64,000 nucleotides of DNA from Halocaridina rubra (Eukaryota > Arthropoda > Malacostraca > Decapoda > Atyidae), in contig JAXCGZ010001925.1 of the NCBI GenBank assembly GCA_037179515.1, forward strand, positions 99,501 through 163,500. The letters run 5' to 3'. Numbering within the stretch: the first letter of the stretch is position 1; each line of letters opens with the position of its first letter. A model generated the notes under the pieces. The model was given only the letters and a program-made list of their open reading frames with translations. It searched no databases and was not told the origin of the DNA. Positions 47,920 through 59,682 of this stretch are shown here, in pieces. Both the position numbers and the translations under genes were made by a program.

Positions 47920-48219
47920 GGACCGAGGTTCGTTTTATGCACCCCTTCTAGTTTTTGAAAATTAGTTTTTTTTTTCTGGTAAGTTTCGATTTGCTTTGAA
48001 TTAATGTGATTTTTTTATTTTTATTTTAGTCAGGGCCGATATTGGTGGGCCGCTGTGGGTATTCAAATTATCTAATCTACTCAGCCTAACCTAACTGAAA
48101 TATGAATCCTTGAATACCTCGAGAATATGTATGCATCACAATCCAGGAAGTGTTGGTAACACTGATATCTCGGGTAGGCTGTGAAAAGGGTGCATAAAAC
48201 GAGTCTTAACCCAATATTT

Positions 48220-50050
48220 ACTTCCTTTTACCTTTTGGTGTTTGTTTCTCGACTCCGCTCCGTCTATAAAGCGCTCTGGGAGTCGCACCTTAATTGTATT
48301 CACACTTTAAACTTTGTAAGTGTCACTTATAGTAATTTCAGAAGTGTAGCAGTCGCCAAAGAGATGCGTTTTCAGTCTCCTCTTGAATGTATCAGCATTA
48401 TTACATTCCTTAATCTCCTTAGGAAGGCGATTATAAAGTCTCGGTGCCGAAAACTTGAATGCTCTAAAACCTAATTCTAGGTTACATCTTGGTTCATCTA
48501 GCATGAAGAGAACATCACTGCGTCTGAGAGTCACCACTGTTCCAGGTTGAAAATCATGCAACAGTTTCCTTACATAATCTGGCTTTCCATGTTTGATGGC
48601 TTGATATACCATTACACAAATCTTGAAAATAATTCTGGCTTTGATAGGTAACCAATGAAGTTGCATCAATACTGGAGTAATTCTATCACGTGATGCCGTG
48701 CCATTTATTAATCTTGCAGCCCTATTCATGACATGTTGTAACTTCCTCAAGAGACAATTCGGCAAACCGTTATACAACGAATTACAATAATCTAGTCTAC
48801 TGATGACATGATTACTGACTAAGATTTCTCAGATGGTAATTAGCTACTCTTACTGTTTTATCAATTTGTTCTTTCATAGATAAGCTACAATCCAATATCA
48901 CACCTAGGTCCTTTACAGACCCTTTAACTTCGACATCAGTTCCGTCAATATTTAAACTATGAACATCCATCTTTCTGAGGTCACCCCTCTTACCAACAAT
49001 CAAGCACTCTGTCTTATCATTATTCAATTTTGACTGTTTCATGTCCATCCAATCCTTAATATCAGTTAAAACTTCCTTTATCTTTACCGTAGTGTCTTCA
49101 GTGTTAACAAAAGTTAGGTAAAACTGAGTGTCATCAGCAAAAAGCTTAAAAGGTACCCCATGTCTCTCTAGTATATGCAGCCCCCTTTTGGAATCCGCAC
49201 TTGAAAAAAGCACATAGCTAAGCTTGAAAAAGTTCAAAGACATGCCACGAAACTGGTGCCAGAAATACGCAATCTCAGTTATGATGAGAGGCTGAGGGAA
49301 TTAGACTTACCCTCACTCGAAGCTAGAAGAGTGAGGGGGGATATGGTGACAGTCTTTAAATTCCTTCATGGTTATGATAGAGTGGATAGGGATCGATATT
49401 TTGATATGGCTGGCTCTAGAACTAGAGGTCATAGTGTGAAGCTTCGTAAGAAAACTTCTTTGCAGGATGTAAGGAAATACTTTTTCAGTGTAAGAGTAGT
49501 TGATAATTGGAATTGGCTAAGCGAGGAGGTAGTTAATGCTATCTCAATCCATAGTTTTAAGGACAGGTGTGATAAGTATGACTAAGTCTAAAATGGAACC
49601 GATCAGGAGACGGGAAGACACGAGCTTTGGACTCCTATCGACAAACTATTCTTCTCTGAAAATTCCTCTACAATCTGTACACAATATTTTCTTCCTTCAA
49701 TATAATCTCTCATAAACTCTAAAGCCTCTCCCTCTATACCAATGTTCTCTAGATCAGTTATTAACATGTCATGTACCACGGTATCAAAGGCAGCGCTCAA
49801 ATCTAACAGGATCAAGATGCCACATCGCCCGTCATCCATTAAAGTAATCAAATCATTACCATTGAACATAATGCAGTCTCTGTTGAGTATAGTCGCCTAT
49901 AGGCTGACTGTTCATCCGGCAACACCTGTTTCCCCTGCAGGAATTCCAAAAGCTGTTCAAGGATAACACATTCTATCATTTTTGATAGGAAAGACAAATT
50001 TGATACTGGTCTATACGAGCTTAACGCTTGACTATCAAGAATTCCTTTAG
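48220..50050 (-). mobile_element. L2-like non-LTR retrotransposon fragment, interrupted by a nested element
   Basis: Reading leftwards on the minus strand: YRPVSNLSFLSKMIE-like start near 50040, LLDLSAAFDTVVHDML (49869-49603), then after the nested insert FADDTQFYL with intact aspartates and DLGVILDCSLSM (49243-48812), then HWLPIKARIIFKICVMVYQA (48777-48307). The 3' end contains an 'agcgctttata' block common in L2-type tails. The clade is inferred from the FADDTQ and LHWLPI motifs. Frameshifts separate the pieces. Confidence 0.8.
49174..49637 (+). mobile_element. CR1/Jockey-group LINE 3' fragment nested in the L2-like LINE
   Basis: An intact 109-codon frame (49256-49585) reads MPEIRNLSYDERLRELDLPS to HSFKDRCDKYD, nearly identical to the C-terminus of the LINE at 24246-25847 but on the opposite strand. 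The 3' UTR piece 'ggaaccgatcaggagacggg' follows. It splits the L2-like element between HGVPFKLF and the earlier box region, so it inserted later. Confidence 0.88.
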
Positions 50051-50059
50051 ATTTATGAA

Positions 50060-50990
50060 GTATTTATTTAATTCAAAATAGTAATGTTCTTGAATTGACT
50101 ATCTTTATTTAATATAATATAGTGTGTACTAATTGTGTTTCTTTCAGTTGGTCTATTAAGTATATGATCAGAATCTCCCCCTCCTTTTTTTATCTTTGGT
50201 TATTTAGTAGTAAACTTATATTGGAATATGTTTGTAATATACTGTACTTTGAAATGTATGAAACTTGTGAAGATAAGGTACGTTTCGTCCCTTATGGTGG
50301 GGAGTATGTCCAATATAATATTTATAATCATGCAGTTATTTATTTTAGTTTAGTTACGGCTCATTTAAGCATCAGCTGGCATCCGTTTTCTTTAGTTTGC
50401 AGGCCTTTAAATGTTCCTAAATTATTTCACATATAATTTTTTGCACTTTATTCATAGTAATAATTTATTAGGTAATTATTTATACTTTAGTAGTTAATTA
50501 GGAAGATTATGAAAATAATATTTATGATTCACTGATGTAAAAGAAAGACTGTTTTTGTTAAATGTTAGAATGCTTTATTTTGTTTATAAGATTGTATTGT
50601 TTTACGAAGAATATAGAGATGAAGAAAAAGGCTGCTGTTTGTTTAAAAACCCGTGCCTTCTTAATTTATGTGTTTACTAATAGTGAATATCAGTAATTGA
50701 TATATAGTTTATTGACAAAATATTACAAAAGTATTACAAAAAAATATTACATTTTTTCTTTTTGCACAAAATAGCATAAGTAATAGAAACAATATTTTGT
50801 CCATCAAAAAAAAAAAATCTTAGCCTAAAGAACAATACAAATATTCTCACAAACTTACCAACAAAATTAAATAATCATATTTATCTTAATGCCTAATTCT
50901 GAAATACAGTTAGAAGAATAGAATACATCCAAATATTACAAATTAACCTATACATACAAAAAAACAATGCTTTCCTCATTACAAGGTTGA
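50060..50990. other. AT-rich DNA between LINEs, including the probable 3' UTR of the next LINE
   Basis: No supported gene. The part from about 50700 lies just beyond the last LINE ORF on the minus strand and is likely its 3' UTR. Confidence 0.4.
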
Positions 50991-50999
50991 ATCTCTCCC

Positions 51000-53900
51000 T
51001 TATCTGTACAACTTTAGTACTTCATAAATATACTGACACAACTCGGTAATATGAAGCTCTTCATTCAAAAGTGATTGGACACTCAGATAGTTTAACATAT
51101 TATATTTTTGTCTCACTGGTTGGAAGAAAGGACACTCAATTAGCACATGTTCTTCACTCTGAATTGCCATTTGATCACAAGCACATACTCTCATTTCTCT
51201 TGGTGTTCTGCTCCACCTTCCAGTCTCTACACGCAACTCATGAGACATTACTCTTAAGCTTGTGAATGCCACTCGCAAATAATCTGGTACAAACTCTTTG
51301 CTACTATACATTTTATGTACTGTCAACTGACTATTTAAAATATGTCTATATGTAAGACATTTTGTGGCACCTTCGGGTTTATTCAGTATTACAGTTTTTA
51401 TTCCACTTAGATCAGAAGCTTCCACATTATTTGTAATATATGAATTTAAGAATTGATAACCAGGTGTATTTTCCCATCTGCAGATGTCAAATACCACATA
51501 GAAAGGTTCTTCATTGTTAACCTGTTGCATTTTTTTGGTTAAAAATCCCCTTCTTCTTTCATTAACTTCATGTACTAAAGTTTCCAAACCACTTTCTATT
51601 AAACACAAGGATATTGGAGTGTTGTTTCTCACTCCCAATAAACACTTTACTGGCCTGTTATAAAGTTTTTTCCATGCAAGCTAAATTACTTGTGAACCAA
51701 CTCTCAGAGCCATACAAAAGTGAAGAACTCAAAGCAGCTTTAAAAACTTTAACCTTATATGCATAGGGCATACTCATGTTATTTATGCAGAATATACTAA
51801 ACTTATTGACTGTTGCTGTACCATCGATTTCATGCTGTTTAAGTAGTGAGTGCATTTTTGCATCATCAGTAAACCATGCACCTAAGTACAGATACATTTT
51901 ACAATAATCTATTTTTATGTTGTTTATCACTATTGATTCTTTATCTCTGTCTTTTCCATTAACAACAAAATACATTGTCTTCTTTTCATTAATCACCATA
52001 CCATAAGCATTACAATAATTTAATAGAGCCTCAAGTTTTGATATGCACTTTTCACGAGATGTACTTACAATCACCGTGTCATCCATCATTAAAAGAGTAT
52101 GTAAATTTCCCAAAAAACCATCAATTCTCACTCTTTCTTTAAACATTCTCACCATTTTATCCATATAAATGACAAAAAAAAAATGCAGCTCGTAGGAGCT
52201 CCTTGGTGTATACCTATAGATGTTATTATAGCAAATTTTAACACACTTTTTGTACATGAATAAATATTTTGGATAGCTGACAACATAACCCTTCCACATC
52301 CCACCGACTTGAGACACTCGATTAATTCATATTTTGGTACCCTGTCGTACGCCTTACTAAAATCCACAAATACTATATACAATTTTTGCTTCTTGCAAGC
52401 AGCATAATCCATCAGTAACCTTAAAGCCAAAATCTGCTCTATACACCCTCTACTCTTCTGGGCTCCGGCCTGACACTTATCTATATTAAACCATAAACTT
52501 AACCGTCTCATCAAAAGCATATCATAGATTTTTGCCAAGATGTTCATTATACTTATGCACCGATAGTTTCCGCAATCTCTTCTATCCCCAGATTTAGATA
52601 GAGTGATCAGTTTATTGTGGCACCAAGCAAATGGATAAAGGACATTTAAGAAAAGGAAATTAAAAATTGTGAGGAAAAAGGATAACCATGTCTGTGGTAA
52701 CATCGTAAATAAACCAGGACACATTCCAATATAACTCTTTATCTTTTTTTATACTTTGCACTGCCGTGTCTAACTCTTGAGCAGTAAAGGGATTATCCAA
52801 TATAGGAATATTAGGTGAGGAAGACACAACAATGATTTGATTAGGATTAACTGTCGGAGGATTAAACAAATTTTCGAAATGCAATTTGAAATTGACATCT
52901 TCAGGTTGCACATCATTGCGTTCCACCACATTGCCATTCCAGTTAATAGATTTCCATATAATTTTTGGATCATTTTTTCAAATATTCTCCTCCATCGAGG
53001 GTCTTGATCCCATCCATTAAACTCTTAACTCCCCAGATTGAAAAACTCCGCAGTCTCTTGCTACATTATTGATAATCTTATTACCTGTCTCTAAAATATT
53101 AAAAATGTTCTCATTATGAATTGCTAATAATTCTGGGGGCTGAGTTTCATTCATGACTAATTTGAATCTATCCAATTCTACATTCTTATGGGAAGGACCC
53201 CGGGTTGTGTAACTGTTTTCAATATATTGAACATTATAGCAAGAACTACCTAAATTTAAAACCCTCTCCATCAGCAAGGATGGCACTGTTTCCTGAATAT
53301 CATTAAGATCAAGTTGTACCATCAGTGGGGCGTGGTCAGATCCTACAATATTCTGGTTCATTTCAACAGATTTTACATATTTCAGTGTATTTTCTTTTAA
53401 GACACATACATCAATTTCAGATATCCAATTTGATCCTCTTTTAAAGGATAAACCTCCTTCTAACCTTTTACCCTTATATACTAGGTGATTACCTATCACC
53501 ATTGTGCTGCCACGGCAAAGGTTCAGTAATTGTCTCATATTTTCATTCACACTTGTATCTATTACCCCTTCATATTTGTATTATTTGAAACTTTCATCAT
53601 AAAGAATAGGTATACCTACACGCGAATTCAAATCACCCATTAGTACAACCTTATTGTGTTCATTCACAACTGCGCTTAGGTTACCAAAACAAGCTGGCTG
53701 AAAATAAGGAGAGTCATTCGGGGGTATATATACCCCACCAAATACAAAGCCTGGAAAACATGACAATTCTAGCAAAATTTGACCTTCAACATTTACATAT
53801 TTGATATATTTTGAAAGCGAGCATTTTACAAGCATTGCAACGCCTCCCCTATTACCACAGTACTTAGAGGGGTTATGATAAGTGTAAAATCCTGGTACAC

Positions 53901-55755
53901 TAATACGAGCAATAGTTTTTATTTTCAAAAGCCACACGATATGAAACCCGAGAATAAATGATAAAATATCAGAATTGTTCAATTTGTCCTTGACACCTGC
54001 AATATTCCAACAACACATATTGAGCTCACTGGGAAATACGATATTTTGTGCACATCTTAAAAATGCGAAGGAGCATACCGGTCAATAATTTCACCATTAC
54101 GTAATAATATAAGACGCTGATTGTCGTAATGGATATTAACACCTTGATTTTCTGGTCTCTCCTTTTCTTCTTTCTCCCTCTTCCTTAGTCGAGCAAGCTC
54201 TCTTCTTACAGCAGGATGTATATCTTTTTTCATATATATAGATGAAAAGGGAGCATGTTTATCCTTCAGCTTTTTTGCATTATCCAAAATGGATTTTTCT
54301 CCTCTTCTGGTCATCTACAACTAAAAGTATTGGCCTCTTTTTTCTATCATTTTCTCGGCCAAGTCTTCTTATTTCCCACTCGGAGGTATCACACTGTTCA
54401 TCATAGCCTACTGCTTCAAGAATATTTTTCACCTTTGCTTGATCACTGTCTCCTAATTCGTCGTCTTTCTCTAGGACTCCAGTAATAATAATCTTTTTCT
54501 GTCTGTCTCTGGCATTCAAAGATTCCATAAGCATCTGTTGTTGATTTATTATGGAAAAAGCTTGATCTAATTTTGACGATAATTCAGTAACTTTATCCTT
54601 GACAGATTTAATCTCTTCTATATCCTTCTTCAAATTCCTTATTTCTTGCAACAATGTTGCATTTGAAGGTTCATCTTTATATTCACCTAATGCAGTTGCT
54701 AGTGCCTCTTTTAACTGTGTATTTGTAAGCTTATTTATCTGTGTTTGTGACAGGCCTTTTACAGTCTCAATACTATCGTAGGTAGGCATTTTTTATAAGA
54801 GTTTGCCCTGTTAAATCAAAGAAAAACGTTCAATAAACAGTAAACAAAAACATTCAATAGAGTAAACAAAACGGTTACCATGGTAACTGGCGCACAAATT
54901 TCCGTGGTGGCCTGGTAGATTTTCTTTTCTTAAATATGCCCTACCAATATTTATATCACTTTTCTTTCACTGTCACACCGATCACAGTTATCTCACTGAT
55001 ATGTTAGAGGAATATTTCTCTTTATAACCTTCAAAAACAGGTAGAAGTTAGGCATTTATCACGAGTGTTCCGGTACGTCTTCCCACTCTAATTTAACAGT
55101 ATCAGACTTATCGTGGGTTAATTTCCTTATGGATGGATTACATTTCAAAATATAATGTACAGTATTTCCTGCTGCTGGTCTTTCAACAATAAGAGAAATC
55201 TTGTGTTCCACATCATCAACAGATTTCAAGTAGTTGTTCCTCTCGATCATATTCTTGATTAGGTCATCTTTCGATTCATCCTTATGCACATTACATATCA
55301 TAATCTTTGGAACAAGTCTTCTCTGACTGTTCTTTACTTTAAGGTCATTAACAGCATTTAACTTGGTCATAGCAAAATTCATGACAATTTTCTTATCAGA
55401 AAATCTCGTATCGGTTATCTGCACTCCAAGTGCCCTTGCCACCTCCCCCTTCTTCCCGGTCATACCAGTACTATCATCAGCACCTACCTCTTCTATTTTC
55501 TGTATAATTGATTCTTTTGCTTTGTCTACCACATCCGACACTATTTTCTCAGCCAAGATTAATGATTTCATTTCTCTAAATAACCTACGACAAGGTTTGC
55601 ATACCCAATCAATAATTGAGATATTCTCCTTCATAGCTTCAAGACCAGCACATTTCAGATGTGTCCATCTTTCACCACATCCGATCCACGAATTTAATGG
55701 ACCAGAAGACTTTCCACACAAATAGCAATCACCAATACTGGTAGCCATTATTCAC
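51000..55755 (-). mobile_element. Near full-length non-LTR retrotransposon with PHD-like ORF1, frameshifted
   Basis: In order on the minus strand: (1) 55748-55059, 229 codons, a Cys/His-rich PHD-type finger (CYLCGKSSG, WIGCGERWTHLKC, WVCKPC) with a coiled-coil-like segment. (2) 54789-54057, a coiled coil then a nucleic-acid-binding-like region, broken by a frameshift near 54300. (3) 54018-53017, an APE-type endonuclease with GDLNSRVG and SDHAPL, in two frames. (4) 52724-51658, a reverse transcriptase with NYRCISIMN and VFVDFSKAYDRVP; the expected Y/F-A-DD box reads LLMMDDTVIV. (5) 51638-51000, a C-terminal region with a CACDQ...EEHVLIECPF zinc-knuckle-like motif. At least five frame breaks make it inactive. 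The clade is not assigned. Confidence 0.88.
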
Positions 55756-55759
55756 AAAT

Positions 55760-56344
55760 CATAAACCCGGCTACGTCCCTAGTGAAAAAAGATGCATAAA
55801 ACGAGTCTTAACCCAAAATAGTTTAGTCCAAAAATATGTTCATGTTGAGTGTGTAAAAGTACAAATTTACCTAAAAATCAATAGGCGAAAGTATATCACA
55901 CAAATATTTACGCAGATAAAAATTATAGTGATCCATTTTTCATGATATATTGCGAGTAGACTGAAGAAAGCCCAATAAACTCCATAACACTTTTGCAAAT
56001 TAAAATAGAATAAAATGCGAAGTGTTTTTTCCACTAAAGTCAATGAAAACTCGCCATTTTCTGGCTAATTTATCTTTGGCTTATTATTCGCGAATCAGTT
56101 TGACTCGAAATAAAGATCCATGCCATTGGCAACACTGATTTTCCAGCTAAAATACGATTTTTCTGCAACCAAATATTAACCTAAAAATAAAATTCTATCA
56201 CAAATACATCTTAATTGTTATTTACATTAAAACTTAAATAGCCGTTACCGTTTTGTCTGAAATACTTTCATATAAACACTGAAAAATGTGTCTAGGATTT
56301 GAGGAATCGGGTGTGATAGTGAGTGTACCGAGAAGTCGACAACC
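55760..56344. other. Upstream region of the 389-aa ORF
   Basis: No coding exon recognised. At 55792-55815 it holds a direct copy of the 48188 motif ('gcataaaacgagtcttaacc'). The promoter of the following intronless gene is presumably here, but no clear TATA element stands out. Confidence 0.4.
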
Positions 56345-57514
56345 ATGATTCAATATTTTAGCATTATATACATATTATTTACCGTTTTATACATATCTCA
56401 TTTGAAAACTAGTCATTTGGAAGCATTTAGTCTACTAAATGATAATATAGAAATCTTATCATACATATTGTATTTCGCTGGAATATATTTTATTTTGAAG
56501 CCTCTACAAAATCATTTCAAGGACTTCTGGCAAAATATCCAGCAGTTTTCTGAGGACCATTCCAGCAGGTCTGGAAGTTGTCAAACTACGCGGAGCGAGA
56601 AGGAAAAGAAGCTTGCTGTGGAGAAACCCCTCTTAGATAACGAAAATCTTGAGAATGGAAATGGCACAGAGAAAGTGTCGGAAAATAATGCGGAGATTAT
56701 TATGAATCTCCGTACGAGTGAACCTAAGGAAAGCGAAGACGAGGATAGCTCAGAACTAGGTAGCAACTCTGTTTCTCCGACGCCAAAGCCAAAGCCTCTA
56801 AACTTCTGTTTGTACGACGAGGAACTATATGTAAATTGGCCGATAGCTGAGGAAGAGTACGAAAATGAAGAAGAAGACTTTTTAGCTATCGAAGACCATT
56901 GCAGTCTTAATTCACGGACAATAATTACTGATGATTACTGGCGTTCTCCAGAAATGGAACCCATGAATAAATTCATAGTGGATTTCATAAGCCAAGATGA
57001 AGTAATGCTTTTTTTAACTGGTCTCATGAGGGAATTTTTGCACGAGATAACTGAAGCAGCTGAGAAATGCAACAAGTGTCAATGCCTGTTGCCTGTGGGT
57101 GTTGTCAGTCTTGTACTTCCCGAGAAAGATCTCTGTCAGTGCAAAAATGAGTATATAAAGGGAGATCTTAAGTGTACTTATCATCAGTTTAGTGAAAGAG
57201 AGCAGGCTAGGGCGTTGTTCTATTTCTTTTTGGCATTCCAAGACGAAGAGGTACTTAGACAAGGTGAATTAATACAAGACAAAGATATTAAACAAATAGA
57301 ATATGTCACTACAGTCATCATATGTACTATTGTTATCAAAACTTGGCATGTACTATATATTAATACGTTACTGACAGCAATGGAGGAAAGCGATGTCCAT
57401 AAGAGACTACACCAGGAAGAAGCTTTTGGAATTGATCATGATAAGCTGTCTGCCGGCGTTTATTGCCTAATACAGCAATTACGACCTTCCTCTTTCCTTG
57501 AAGACAACGACTGA
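56345..57514 (+). CDS. Intronless 389-aa membrane-associated protein, family not recognised
   Basis: One open frame from ATG (context 'acaaccATGa', with A at -3) to TGA. No splice sites are needed. Residues about 3-22 and 37-55 are hydrophobic and look like two membrane segments, or a signal anchor plus a second helix. Residues about 75-195 are acidic and Ser/Glu-rich, probably disordered (SEDEDSSELG, EEEYENEEED). Then comes a compact region beginning MEPMNKFIVDFISQDEVMLF, and a Cys cluster C-x2-C-x-C...C-x-C...C-x2-H (within EKCNKCQCLL and LKCTYHQ) that could bind a metal. The C-terminus is helical. Codon use and the absence of stops over 1.17 kb support a real gene; it is not a transposon protein I know. 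It could be a retrocopy of a spliced gene. No function is assigned. Confidence 0.8.
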   Translation: MIQYFSIIYILFTVLYISHLKTSHLEAFSLLNDNIEILSYILYFAGIYFILKPLQNHFKDFWQNIQQFSEDHSSRSGSCQTTRSEKEKKLAVEKPLLDNENLENGNGTEKVSENNAEIIMNLRTSEPKESEDEDSSELGSNSVSPTPKPKPLNFCLYDEELYVNWPIAEEEYENEEEDFLAIEDHCSLNSRTIITDDYWRSPEMEPMNKFIVDFISQDEVMLFLTGLMREFLHEITEAAEKCNKCQCLLPVGVVSLVLPEKDLCQCKNEYIKGDLKCTYHQFSEREQARALFYFFLAFQDEEVLRQGELIQDKDIKQIEYVTTVIICTIVIKTWHVLYINTLLTAMEESDVHKRLHQEEAFGIDHDKLSAGVYCLIQQLRPSSFLEDND

Positions 57515-57930
57515 TCTGTCACAGCTGATGACGGTACTATAAGCTGTGATACTAATTCCTCGGGACTTGTAGAAATCACTTTTATTGGTAGAGGATTTAA
57601 TTTCGAGATGGTTTGTAGGCCTCTACCGAAGCTGTGTAAGAATATCCGAATTTATGGGGCTACGAGATCAAAGATTAATAACATATAGGAAATCCTCCAC
57701 AGTAATAATGTAGTAAGTAGTTCGAGCCTAACCTGTATGGGGGGGTCCAGGGGGACGATGCCCCCCTGGCTAAGGGGTTAGGCAAGTATTTTTAGTTAGG
57801 ATAGTAAAAACTTGTTTCGTATGCCTATTGTGGCTATTTTTGTTATGTATTCATCCGCCAGTTCTCTAATTAGAGCCTATCGCCATCCATTGGTATGGCC
57901 CGCTAAACTGTAGGTGATCCAAGGGATTAT
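57515..57930 (+). other. 3' flank of the 389-aa gene
   Basis: Non-coding; includes a GC-rich run near 57740-57775 ('gggggggtccagggggacga'). Confidence 0.4.
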
Positions 57931-57939
57931 CTACTTACC

Positions 57940-58075
57940 GAGTATTTATTTTTAGCATTGGTCGGGAACCTAGGTTCGAATTTAGGCATTTTCCGACATA
58001 CATAAAAATTCGGTTGTAGTCAGCTGTCAGGAACGGAACCCTGATGTAATACGGGGACCCCCTTATATACAGATA
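57940..58075 (+). mobile_element. 3' end of a Tigger-derived element
   Basis: 'attcggttgtagtcagctgt', 'caggaacggaaccctgatgt' and the terminal 'acggggacccccttatatac' match the 3' ends at 44400 and, inverted, 5157 and 21077. Confidence 0.6.
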
Positions 58076-58284
58076 TATGGGAGGTTTTCCTTTCTTTTTT
58101 TTTCGGTGCATATTTATTGTCATTTTAATAACATCACCATCTCATTATATGTCCGAACTGCTTCAACCTTCTCTCTTTTATTTACATTTGATACATCTAC
58201 TCTTGTTCATTTAATTCTTTAATTCTTGATTCTACCCAACTTGGTTACTCCACGAATCCACAGTCTGTATCTATCTATCTACAA

Positions 58285-58440
58285 AAGGTACAATCCCCCA
58301 TATAAGGGGGTGGCTGAGTCATTGCAAAAAACTTGACTCTTGGTGGAAGGAAAATACAAAGATGGGATTTACTGTCCCTGTGCTCTGCCCCATTTAGTTG
58401 AATTCTTTTCATGCCCTTTCTTCACTGCCCACCTCTCTCT
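58285..58440 (-). repeat. Interspersed repeat, family B
   Basis: 'ataagggggtggctgagtca', 'gtggaaggaaaatacaaaga', 'gggatttactgtccctg'. Confidence 0.6.
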
Positions 58441-58596
58441 TTCATGAATTATTAATGGTCTTACAATTGGCATTAAATTGTGAGGTAATAAAGGTACTGA
58501 GATGATCACAGCAAATGAAAGAATGCATATATTCGTGAAAGAATGAACAAGCTTTATTAAAAAGAATTTGAATTAATATTGCAGTGTTGAATCTGA

Positions 58597-58792
58597 AGTA
58601 GTCACCGTGGCTCAAGCGGTAGCGTCCGCGACTCTGAGGCGTCAGGTCGAGGGTTCGCGCCCCGTCACGGTCTGAGGTTAGCAAGGGCAAGCACTTAGGG
58701 TAATGACTACATCTGCCAAAACAAGTCCTCCACAAGAAGGCAACTGTCCTAGCCCTTGGTAGAAAAGGGAGTCCAAGACGTAAAACCGGAAC
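58597..58792 (+). mobile_element. tRNA-derived SINE with 19-bp target-site duplication
   Basis: The head contains an A-box-like 'gtggctcaagcggtagcg' and a B-box-like 'gagggttcgcgcccc', the internal promoter of tRNA-derived SINEs. The element is flanked by 'attgcagtgttgaatctga' at 58578-58596 and the same 19 bases with one change at 58793-58811. The body is about 120 bp with no poly-A tail. Confidence 0.85.
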
Positions 58793-58819
58793 ATTGCAGT
58801 GTTGAGTCTGAGATAGGAA

Positions 58820-59680
58820 TGACTGATGGTGGGTAGGGATATGCAAGAAATTATATAGCACCCCCCTTGGCTCGGAGGATGATTAAATATGTACAACGTC
58901 AGTGACCAAAACCATGCTGCTGTATTGAAACCAAGTGTATTCAGCTTATCTTGAGCATGGCTTTTGCAATGTGTTCCTAATATGCAAAATTATGTTATAT
59001 TTCTTTTAAATTTCTTTTCTGGGTCGATGTCACCTTATTGATTATAGGAGATAACACAAAGGGAAAAAACGATGAAAAAATACTAAATAACAAAATTACC
59101 AAAGTAAAAATATCCTCGATGTTAGTATTTTGTCAAACATAATAACAAAGGTCAAAGTTCATCTATCTTTGTATGCTATACCTGAACCGTATTTGTTTTT
59201 TGTGTTTTTTTATCTTTACAGACTATAAAGTCATTAAATAAAAACAAATATATCAAGTAAATATGCTAAGCATTTATAGTAACCAGATGTTAATTAATGC
59301 CACAGCTATATAGCAAATCCAACCAGAATGAGACATATCTTGAAATATATGATTATATTATACATTATTATATTTTGCCAAGGCTACAAGTCATATATAT
59401 CAATTTTCTTTTATCAAAAGTTACATGCATAGTATTACTATAATATCTCTAACACAGTTATAAATAAATTAGAAAATATTTAAGTACATTATATACAATA
59501 TTTACATCTTATTAACAACACTCTACAACATATAAATATTATTTCCAAATAAGAAATCTATTATTGCTCTCACACAATCTAAACAGTACACATCAAAGTA
59601 AGGACTACTCAGTATGATTATAAATTACATGGCATGAATGGTGAAATTACACCAATATATCACTCTGTATCAAGGAAATC
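58820..59680 (-). other. Probable 3' UTR and flank of the tail-anchored-protein gene
   Basis: AT-rich DNA downstream of the stop codon at 59683. No coding sequence recognised. Confidence 0.4.
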
Positions 59681-59682
59681 AA

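Noticed and set aside
58600..58680. Possible functional tRNA gene
   Set aside because: Box A and B are present, but the acceptor stem does not pair as in a tRNA and flanking target duplications define a longer SINE.
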